Below the pieces are notes generated by a model. That model searched no databases. It saw only the letters and a list, made by a program, of their open reading frames with translations, and had not been told where the DNA came from. DNA of 64,000 nucleotides from Yponomeuta sedellus (lineage: Eukaryota; Arthropoda; Insecta; Lepidoptera; Yponomeutidae), in contig OW203730.1 in the NCBI GenBank assembly GCA_934045075.1, positions 5,220,785 through 5,284,784 on the forward strand. Direction: 5' to 3'. Shown piece after piece: positions 56,626-64,000 of the stretch; the stretch's first letter is position 1, and the number at the start of each line of letters is the position of its first letter. The position numbers were made by a program, and so were the translations under genes.

Positions 56626-56795
56626 CTTTTAGTCTATACATAGTTATATATAGTTATACTTACGGGTGTTGTTATATCGGAAGAGTCCGACCAGGTTTCG
56701 CTCCGATTCGCAGAGCTTAATCATGGTAAGCAGAGACGGAGCTCGCGTTGTCATGTAATGTGTTGTGCTTACGAAAGTTTTAGTTCAAAAAAGTC
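56626..56795. repeat. dispersed repeat related to 31680-31800
   Basis: Shares TGTAGACTTTTAGTC, ACGGGTGTTGTTATATCGGA and TGTGTTGTGCTTACGAAAG with the left copy. It lacks the perfect inverted arm and has TTTCGCTCCGATTCGCAGAG in its place. Confidence 0.7.
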
Positions 56796-56831
56796 ATTAA
56801 TTTAGTTAATTCCGTTTATTCTTCATTTCAG

Positions 56832-56958
56832 GGCATTGTTCTTTAGCAAATTCACGTACTACCAGACTGTTCTGCTGCCTTGCACCATCAGTGGCCTTGC
56901 TGTGTACTTTGAACCGCCACATCGGCGGGTGCTGGTAGTCAACCTCTTCGTCAATTTG
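56832..56958 (+). CDS. TMEM135: TMEM135 exon 3
   Basis: Acceptor ATTTCAG. Completes Arg, then ALFFSKFTYYQTVLLPCTIS and GLAVYFEPPHRRVLVVNLF. Ends in phase 0 at GTAAGA. Corresponds to the segment around LPASYVAILIE in vertebrates. Confidence 0.92.
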
Positions 56959-57185
56959 GTAAGAATACAAATTATGTGTAAAACTGAAATAAAAATAACC
57001 AACATTGTTGAAATCCCGCCTGGTTAGTAGTTAATGCTCAGCAGTCGGATTGTTAATAATTTTTTAACCCACAGCATGAAAACAAACTGTAATAAAATGG
57101 GAAGGAAAAAAATAAGAAAAACAAATCGGTAATAAGAGAAGTGTTGGAAGGTTTTAAGTACTGAGCCCCTCAATTCTTCGACATC

Positions 57186-57548
57186 GACATCAACCCTTGT
57201 ATGTGCTGCTGCTGGGGCACGGGTCTCTTCCTGCATCGCAGGAAGACTAGGACATACTCCACCACGGGGATCAAGTCCGGGTTGGTGGAGGATTGTAAGA
57301 CGGTGGCGGGCCTTACTGTGAGGAGTTATCAAGCTGCACATAAGACCTCTGACATGGCTCATCGGCTGCCATTACGTGACAGCTGGCACCAACAGTTTGA
57401 CGCGCCTTGCGAAGCACGGAAGCGCTCGGAAAAATGCCACTAGCGGTAGTCACGGGACGGTCACCTGCACCTGACCGCGTCAGTTGTTGCTTCACCCAAG
57501 TTATTGACTCCAATCACTCGGTTCGACTAGGCCACGAACGCTTCACAG
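57186..57548 (+). repeat. 5S-like SINE copy (antisense) in TMEM135 intron 3
   Basis: Nearly full-length family member, from CATCAACCCTTGTATGTG to CGGTTCGACTAGGCCACGAA. Confidence 0.65.
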
Positions 57549-57714
57549 CGGCGGTACTTAAAACCTTCCAACAAATGGGCTCAACTTGGCATACGGAGTG
57601 ATCCGTTGCAACGATGAATTTTGGCTACTTTAACTATAATCATTGTCCTATGTACAATTATTTAGCTTCTCGTCATTTCCCGGTTTTTTTATTTTCTCTT
57701 TCCCTCAATGGTTG

Positions 57715-58135
57715 CCTGGAAGAAATCACTTTTAGTAATAAGGCCGCCAATTGTACTGTACTATGTTTTTATTTAAGTCTCTTATGTGTGCATGTGAATC
57801 GCTCGTAGTCCCGGCTGCCCGAGTCATCTTAAATCACGAAGGCTAAGCAACACAGGGCGCGTTCAGTGCATGGATGGGTAAACCGTCTATGACTAACGCT
57901 AGTGGCATTTTTCCGAGCGATTCCGTGCTTCGTAAGGCACGTTAAGCAGTTGGTGTCGGCTGCCGTCGATAGATGTCAGTCGTTAAACCAAGTCAGGGGC
58001 CTTAGGGCGGCTTGAAAACTTCTAATAGTAAGACCAACCACAAGTCTTGCAAGCCTCCACCAATCCTGACTTGGCCGCCGTCGTGGAGTATGGCCTATAC
58101 CTTCCTCAGGAAAGAGACATTGGGTTGATGATGTT
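57715..58135 (-). repeat. LINE tail piece and sense-strand 5S-like SINE
   Basis: 57715-57770 carries CTGGAAGAAATCACTTTTAG, a LINE 3' motif. 57805-58135 is the 5S-like SINE in sense orientation on the plus strand: GAAGGCTAAGCAACACAGGG, then GCATGGATGGGTAAACCGTC resembles the 5S internal control region. The strand sign refers to its opposite orientation from the copy at 57186. Confidence 0.6.
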
Positions 58136-58234
58136 GATGTGTACATTCAATAAAGTATATTCTATCTATCTATGTATATATGTACACGTATGCCATAGGA
58201 CTTTTTACGTAAGTAAAGCAGGAGTCTTTGTCAG

Positions 58235-58386
58235 GTCTTCGAATACTGGCTGAGGACACTGGAAATGAAGGGGTGGCTCCGGCGGTCGGCCGGTCGTGAG
58301 ACACTCATCTTCATGTTCGGTAGTGCTGTCTTCTTCTATCTCATGAGGAAGGAGAGGGAGAACGAGAAACGGACCCCTATATTCTG
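58235..58386 (+). CDS. TMEM135: TMEM135 exon 4
   Basis: Acceptor TTTGTCAG. Reads VFEYWLRTLEMKGWLRR, then ETLIFMFGSAVFFYLMRK (membrane segment) and ENEKRTPIFW. Ends two bases into the Trp codon at GTTAGT. Confidence 0.93.
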
Positions 58387-59357
58387 GTTAGTACATGGCA
58401 AGTCAAGTTGATAATGTTAAGGTATTGAATCGCGGTCAATTTGGAAGAGAAAGAATATTTATTTCTCGATGTTGGTGTACATATTTTGAAAAAAAAAAAA
58501 ACTGGAAAAGTGCGAGCAGAACTCGACCTTCAAGAGTTCCGTACAAAATTGCAAGTACATTATAAATAGTTCAGCTATAGAGTTTTTTACAGATTTTCCC
58601 GAACTTCAAAGTCATTTTTTTTCAATGGTTTATGATGTAAGAAAAATAGTAATAGATTGCCCAGTTTACTGTTTGCCATTTCAACAAGAAATACAGTACA
58701 ATAGAAGTGGCGCCGACAAGCTACTAACGGATCATAATAATATCTATTTAATAATAAGTCTTGCAGCAGCATGCATGCAACAGCATGACAGCATAACCAT
58801 CGATTAAGGTCCTAGGTTAACTTTGGTATTTGCATCTACTCAATGAGATAGATGATTTATATAACGTCCAGTAGAACCTTTACACACACTAGATGGGTGA
58901 AGAGACCACTCGCTGCAGGGCCTGTGACATTGTTTTTAGATGATGTAGGTTGACTTTACCATGGGTAATTCCAGAATTGACCCTTGGTTCCATTCTGGAG
59001 GTTCCAAAAAATATATCACAATCATTGACATTTATAACTGTCATTCTGTTTTAAGGTGAAGATAAAAAAGTATTTATTGCCTCATCAAAATACAACTGAG
59101 AACAAGATAAGATTTAAACCTAGATTTTAAGGGACTTCTAAACGGGTAATATTTTTACTGCAATACGTGGCTGACAACTATTGGCGTCTTTCTCTTACAT
59201 GTGAGTAGGAGAGGGACATCAATAGTTGCCGGCCACATATTGCAGTGAAAATGTGGCCCGTTTAGAATCCCCTTTAGGCATATGTGGCCTGCCATTTCCA
59301 CAGTAACTCCACGATTAAGACGCAGAAATGAAAGAAACATAAAAATTCAATTTCTAG
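58387..59357. other. TMEM135 intron 4
   Basis: AT-rich. One copy of the ATGAGATGATTTATA family lies at about 58830-58950. A facing pair CTGCAATACGTGGC / GCCACATATTGCAG lies near 59160-59245. No exon. Confidence 0.45.
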
Positions 59358-59469
59358 GTTCTTCTCTCCCCCGCGAGTGAATAAAGAAGAAGGCGACCCG
59401 ATTACCGGCATCGAGGGACGAAGCGTAGCCTGCCCGCACTCGAGGCCTTGCAAGAATTATATTCTGAGG
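59358..59469 (+). CDS. TMEM135: TMEM135 exon 5
   Basis: Acceptor TTTCTAG. Completes Trp, then FFSPPRVNKEEGDPITGIE and CPHSRPCKNYILR, the cysteine/histidine-bearing loop seen as HRCCKHYEDNC in vertebrates. Ends in phase 0 at GTGAGT. Confidence 0.88.
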
Positions 59470-59639
59470 GTGAGTCTAGAAATGAAATGAAATCAATTTA
59501 TTTCAATGTAAAGAATTTACGTTCTGTTGGTTGAATGTCAACGTACAATGTAAAATGTAAACCGCTGCCTTCGGGCCGTATTCTAGTAGAGAAAAGGCCA
59601 GGGAGAAAAAACACCACTCTGACATCTGACATCTTTTCT

Positions 59640-59950
59640 CATGACTAGGATTCGTAACGAATGCATCCGACAGAGAACCAAAGTTATCGACATAGATCAG
59701 AGAATTGCGAGCTGAAGTAGCAGTGGGCTGGCTGTATCTCGCGAAGAACCTACAACGGTTGGAGTAAACGTGTTCTTGAGTGGAGACCGCGACTCGGCAA
59801 ACGTAGTGTAGGACGCCCTCCGACCAGGTGGGATGACAAGCTGCGACTGCCGGCAGATGCTGGATGCGGCAAGCTGAAGACAAGGCGCTATGGCGCTGAT
59901 TAGAGGAGGGCTATGTCCAGCAGTGGACTATATAATATAGCCTGAAGAAG
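59640..59950 (+). pseudogene. RTE LINE 3' end, decayed copy
   Basis: Plus-strand blocks RIRNECIRQ, then LEWRPRLGKRS and TAGRCWMRQAED. The sequence continues into GGGCTATGTCCAGCAGTGGA, then TAGCCTGAAGAAGGAG. Related to 55990-56335. Confidence 0.7.
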
Positions 59951-60267
59951 GAGAAGATATATAATAATCAAGCTATTTGAGATATATAACCAGATAATCA
60001 AGCTATTTGTAGACAACTTCGCTGAGGCTGTAAATACTGTGTATTAATCTCTTCAAATAATTTAGGACTTTTGCTTAATCTGATAGTAACATCATCTAGC
60101 TCCGTATCAGTCTAAATTAATAACAATTTTAACATTGAATTATAACAATCAACATAATTCAAATTAGAACCTTTTAAATTTACTGCGAAACTAAGACATG
60201 GCTTTTTGTGACATTATTTTACGTACCATATAGTTGTCAAAATGGTTAGAATGGTTAGGTTAAAACA

Positions 60268-60326
60268 CGTATATTTAAAAAAATAAACTTCATAAATCTA
60301 ATGAAGTTTATTTTTTTAAATATACG
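60268..60326. repeat. perfect 26-bp hairpin with a 7-nt loop
   Basis: Left arm starts CGTATATTTAAAAAAATAAA (60268-60293), loop AAATCTA, then the exact reverse complement (60301-60326). Confidence 0.9.
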
Positions 60327-60343
60327 TCTTCTAAAACAAGTAC

Positions 60344-60425
60344 ACCATAGAGCCACTTTATGAGCAAGTGTGTTGAAAAAATAATATTTTTTTCTAAACA
60401 CTTGCTCATAAAGTGGCTCTATGGT
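60344..60425. repeat. perfect 28-bp hairpin with a 26-nt loop
   Basis: Left arm starts ACCATAGAGCCACTTTATGA (60344-60371); the right arm is its exact reverse complement (60398-60425). It lies 18 bp from the preceding hairpin. Confidence 0.92.
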
Positions 60426-60484
60426 CACCGCAATTAGGCACAGAATGACACCCATAGTCAAAATGTGACTTTTTCATTGCTATA

Positions 60485-61203
60485 ACTCACTATTGTTCGG
60501 CCGCTGGGAGAATACGATCCTCGTACGACGACTACGAGACTCATACGACAGGTCACGATGGAACGGACGACGTAACTTTGAAGTGGCGTTGAATTTTCGA
60601 TAGTAATATTTTTAACTTCTATTTGTCCTACTAGCAAATAATTATCATTGAAATTATACTATTATGTATACTTACAATCAATGTACTATTTTGCGGAGTA
60701 ATTTAAATGTTAAATAAAGAAGAAATCAATATTTAATGTTCATGCCTAAAATCCGTACTACGCTGTTACAAGGTTATGTCAACCGTATTTTTTTGGAATG
60801 ATGTACCAAAAATAATAACGTGCCTGTCGTTATATTTTACATTAATTTGTTTTTATTTCTAATAATTTGTTGCAGTCTGGTAAACGAAAGCGCATTGCAA
60901 AATTTGCGTAAATTAAAAAATATTCATGTAATAACAGGAAATGATGATGATGATATGCATAGAATTATTTTATGTTCATTTAGGTGAAGTTCGTTTAATT
61001 AAGTTTTTGTTTTATTATTTTTTGCAATAAATAGTAACATAACATACCTTAGTTTATTTATTTACATATAAATCGTGAGTCGGTGGCAAAAGCTAGTTAA
61101 GAATAACGTAAGGAATGCTAACGTTGATTATCTCCCATCACTAGTCATATGAAACAGACAGGTTTCAGGATCGTATTCTCCCAGCGGCCGAACTATAGTG
61201 AGT
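60485..61203. mobile_element. 719-bp MITE with TA target duplication
   Basis: TA at 60483-60484 and 61204-61205. Inverted ends of about 37 bp with one mismatch: ACTCACTATTGTTCGGCCGC on the left and ACTCACTATAGTTCGGCCGC on the right's opposite strand, both continuing TGGGAGAATACGATCCT. No transposase. The TA duplication fits a Tc1/mariner-type or other TA-targeting MITE. Confidence 0.8.
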
Positions 61204-61758
61204 TATTGTCTGATTGATTGCCTGCGCAGACGAGGGACTATCCTCCGGGTACTTTTTTGTCCGTCGATATAGATCTCTTATAAATTGTATCGAATAACCC
61301 ACACGAAGGCCTAAAAGCACCCCGTACAAAAAGTCCCTCTAGTTAACGAGGTCATGAAGAGACCGGAGTGGACAAAAGTTCGGTGTTTTCTTTTAACACC
61401 TTTTCTTTTTCAGCTTGAAATTACAACACAATGTAATCTCAGAATATTTGCTTCCATAGCGTACGCTTCACTCAATATCTGGGAAACATATGACCATAGT
61501 GATTATATTCTCTGTGATATGACCGCACACCGTAGGCGTTGAGTCCGCGACAAGTACTCGGAGGACATTTTTCCTCCGTCTGAAGGTTAGCGCAGGCCTT
61601 TAGCCTACTTCGAACAGTCAAATACATTCTTCGGTTGACACTTTGTAGTTCTCTAAATGCTTAACCATGATAGAGTGGAAAGTTACGTGATAAAAGTGCA
61701 GGACAAGTGATTGTGTTGTGTGAATTTTATTATTATTAACAGTTTTTTTGCGCTTCAG
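61204..61758. other. TMEM135 intron 5, right part
   Basis: Non-coding. About 61610-61690 resembles the foldback family (AGCCTACTTCGAACAGTC, then GATAGAGTGG). Confidence 0.4.
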
Positions 61759-61911
61759 GGCACGGCTCAACTCTTCGGCATAGGCTGCGCTATGACAATC
61801 CTGCGCACGATCATACCGCGAATACTAACGCCAGCCAAGGCGATCAGCTCCCTCAAGTTGTCACATCTGAAGCTTGGCCTGTTCTTCGGCGGTTATATTG
61901 GCATTTACAGG
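61759..61911 (+). CDS. TMEM135: TMEM135 exon 6
   Basis: Acceptor GCTTCAG. Reads GTAQLFGIGCAMTILRTIIP, then LKLGLFFGGYIGIYR (membrane segment). Both ends are phase 0; donor GTAAGT. Matches the vertebrate block ending GAFLGSFVSIYK. Confidence 0.94.
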
Positions 61912-62890
61912 GTAAGTGAATTGATTAGGACTTATTTCTCAGTTTTCGCGTAGGACCTATCAGCTTGTAACGGTGCAAACCTCTGTACACCATTTTTTAT
62001 ATTTCTTTTTCCATCTATCCCTTTCAAATATTTAAAATTACCTCACACATTTTTCGATTTCCCTCATTTTTCATTATTACAACTTTACCCATCGACTAGA
62101 GCTGACTATTTTACCTGCTCATCCGTTTCTATCCAATTCTTCTGTTTTATTATAAAATAACAGTACCTATGTATCTACAAATAAAGCAACAGTTGAAGTC
62201 GTTCCAGTTTTTATTATTTATAAATTACAAGCTAAACAAATCAAAAGAAGTCCAAAGGGGTTTCCTTTAATTTTTTTGTAGTAGCCTATATGTAGTTACA
62301 TATTTTTTGCAATGGGACGTTTGCAGGGCACAGACCTTCTATCTTCTCTTCTCTTTCGCTGGTCCGAGTATCGTGGAATATATTGAAGACAGGGTCTGGA
62401 TACAGATGGCCAAGAAAAGAAAGAAGTGGTTCGTCTTGCGAGGTTAATGTCCAGCAGAGTGGATGATTGATTGATTGAACATTGCAAAAGCTTATTATTC
62501 CATTCCGGCTGGTAATTTGCTGGTGGCGACGGGATATAGATCGCCGAGAAAAGAAAAAGTGGTGCGTCTTGGTAGGTCAAAGTCTAGAAGTGGGTGATTG
62601 ATTGATCGACCATTTCAAAAGCTTTTAATGCCTTTCCGACTGATACTACACTGGTGGCGCCTGTATAATGATGACGTAACAGAATCAAGTCGTCTGTCTT
62701 TAGGGGGGTTATTCCACTAATCCCCGCTTAAAATCCCCATTACTGGGGATTTATGAACTTTTTGTTCGCAAATCCCCATCAATGGGGATTTTCAATGGGG
62801 ATTAGTGGAACAACCCCTTAAGGGAGGTCTATGTCCAGCAGTGAATGATGGATTCATCGACTATTTCTAAAGCTTTTTATTTAATTCCAG
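61912..62890. other. TMEM135 intron 6
   Basis: Contains decayed short repeats with GTCCAGCAG-type endings (about 62440, 62580, 62830) and the MITE at 62703-62817. No exon. Confidence 0.45.
62703..62817. mobile_element. 115-bp foldback MITE with TTA target duplication
   Basis: TTA at 62700-62702 and 62818-62820. The two halves are inverted copies: TATTCCACTAATCCCC faces GGGGATTAGTGGAACA, and further in AAATCCCCATTACTGGGG faces CCCCATCAATGGGGATTT. Each half also forms its own small CCCCAT/ATGGGG hairpin. Confidence 0.85.
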
Positions 62891-63031
62891 CTGGTGATAT
62901 GCTTGCTGTGTCGAGCGTACGGAAAAGACAGTGCCTTGTATGCGTTGCCGGCCGGTTTCCTAGCGGGAGCTGCCTTCCGAGCCTCACCGTCTACGCCCAT
63001 TGCGCTGGCTCCTTTGACGTCCACTTTACAA
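62891..63031 (+). CDS. TMEM135: TMEM135 exon 7
   Basis: Acceptor ATTCCAG. Reads LVICLLCRAYGKDSALYALP, then AGFLAGAAFRASPSTPIALA. The AGFLAG motif matches the Tim17-like region of TMEM135. Both ends are phase 0; donor GTGAGT. Confidence 0.94.
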
Positions 63032-63648
63032 GTGAGTTGTTTTAAGTGAGGTTACGTTAGGTCAGTGGTTCCTAAAAAAAAAGATTACACCTACATTTTC
63101 AACTAGCTGGTGTCCGCGACTTCGTCTGCGCGGAATTATCGCGTAGATTTTTACCTACTTACTTGACACTTATCGTCATATTTTGGACAATTCACACAAT
63201 ATATTTAAATAGTAGCCTTTGTGTTATTCTGCTGTAATTGCTATATTATTGTAAATTTTCATTAAAATCAATTCAGCAGTTTTTACGTGAAAAAGTAACA
63301 ATCATCCATGCATCTATCCTTACAAACTTTCGCGTTTATAACATTAGTAGGATAAAATAAATGATTATAATAATGCTTTCAGCCATTTTGACTGAAACAC
63401 CAACAACACCGCGTGACGTCACGCTTAGGTTAACATTGGTATGGAAAACATCGTGAGGAAACCCTAGTGTCTGAAGTGTTAACATACCTAAACACTTGCT
63501 ACATACAGTGGCCCAACTATGAGGCTAAGAGCGAAAATGTGAAGTCTAACTAACTAACAGACCATTCGCAACAATGGGTCCTTCGAGCCGAATCGGAGGA
63601 CCAAATGTTGCGAAATTTTTGAAATACTTACTCCCACCTTTCCGCCAG
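63032..63648. other. TMEM135 intron 7
   Basis: About 63107-63355 is a common dispersed repeat (GGTGTCCGCGACTTCGTC, ending AACATTAGTAGGATAAAATA) related to 17745-18050. About 63430-63500 is a SINE body piece. No exon. Confidence 0.5.
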
Positions 63649-63815
63649 ATCCTGGGTAGCTGGGCGTACCAGAAGGGGGCGATCCCGGCTAACCTGCCAT
63701 TGGTCGAGCTCCTCTACTGTCTGTGCCAGGGCCTGCTGTTTCACGCCCGAGTTATGCACGAGGATGTGTGCCCGCGGTATATCATCAATCTGATGCGCAC
63801 TGTCACGTCTCATAA
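63649..63815 (+). CDS. TMEM135: TMEM135 exon 8 (last in window)
   Basis: Acceptor TCCGCCAG. Reads ILGSWAYQKGAIPANLPL, then VELLYCLCQGLLFHARVM and CPRYIINLMRTVTSHK, matching the vertebrate block ending RPSYWKFLLRLTKGK. It ends two bases into a codon at donor GTGAGT. Reading through would give TGA at 63817, so either one more exon lies outside the window or the protein ends early here. Confidence 0.93.
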
Positions 63816-63857
63816 GTGAGTTAACGAGATCTGTGTAATATGAACATGAATATTTCT

Positions 63858-64000
63858 TCTTCTTCAGGCTATATTAGTTCACTACTGGACATAGCCCTCT
63901 CCTAATGAGCGCCATAGCGCAAGGCTGTGCCATCATTGGGGGGTAATGCCCATAATCCCCACGCTGTGCATGCGGATTGGGGATCGCAGTTTGGTACTGC
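63858..64000 (-). repeat. SINE sharing its tail with RTE LINEs, cut by the window end
   Basis: Reverse tail TTCTTCAGGCTATATTAG, then CATAGCCCTCTCCTAATG and the body GGGGTAATGCCCATAATCCC. Confidence 0.7.

Larger units (their letters stand above)
49946..63815 (+). other. TMEM135: TMEM135 gene span (partial at the 3' end)
   Basis: The chain of exons is 49946-50116 or 51702-51860, then 54348-54478, 56832-56958, 58235-58386, 59358-59469, 61759-61911, 62891-63031 and 63649-63815, all with GT-AG borders and compatible phases. The translation follows vertebrate TMEM135 almost end to end (about 380 residues here against roughly 450 in vertebrates). TMEM135 is a multipass membrane protein linked to peroxisomes, mitochondrial dynamics and lipid handling, with a Tim17-like C-terminal part. 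The last exon or exons lie beyond the window. Confidence 0.93.

Overview
The window reads as animal nuclear DNA, most likely from a moth or butterfly. It is AT-rich and intron-rich, with GT-AG splice sites and very many interspersed repeats. Lepidoptera is inferred from the repeat families as I recognise them: RTE-type LINE tails ending in a CAGCAGTGG motif, several tRNA-headed SINEs, a 5S-rRNA-like SINE and many short TIR elements. There are no bacterial features such as operons, ribosome binding sites or CRISPR arrays.

Two conserved protein genes can be read exon by exon. On the minus strand, three exons (37443-37558, 29735-29928 and 23054-23229) encode the N-terminus and four leucine-rich repeats of the CCR4/CNOT6 deadenylase (Drosophila twin). 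Phases match at every junction. The catalytic nuclease exons were not found in the remaining 23 kb to the left. On the plus strand, 49946-63815 holds a TMEM135 homologue: two paralogous candidate first exons followed by seven shared exons, running off the right edge. A third candidate gene of unknown function lies on the minus strand at 40687-41865, as three phase-compatible exons with AATAAA just after the stop. A terminal plus-strand exon at 3566-3764, a CpG-rich promoter-like segment at 9860-10052 and a small minus-strand coding-like piece at 48172-48312 are weaker gene traces.

Layout from left to right. 1-970 is a 308-bp tandem array of a tRNA-like SINE unit. 1-10 kb holds SINEs, RTE remnants and a 5'-truncated non-LTR retrotransposon (5538-7900) flanked by near-identical 418-bp direct repeats. 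10-23 kb is mostly repeats, including a Harbinger-like element inside a SINE (19322-20400) and a satellite of about 130 bp. 23-37.6 kb is the CCR4 locus. It contains a decayed copy of an LRR exon that was split by a decayed PIF/Harbinger transposon (27299-28977). 33-45 kb holds two inverted copies of a 2.1-2.3 kb element with 8-bp target duplications, bracketing the CCR4 start exon and the unknown gene. 46.5-47.8 kb is a dead mariner. 50-64 kb is TMEM135, with MITEs, SINEs and LINE tails in its introns.

The most interesting structures are the split pseudo-exon in CCR4, the alternative first exons of TMEM135, the 418-bp direct repeats around the LINE, the inverted 8-bp-TSD pair, a 540-bp foldback element, and a scatter of perfect short-loop hairpins. 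All identifications come from reading the sequence. No alignment or database search was run.
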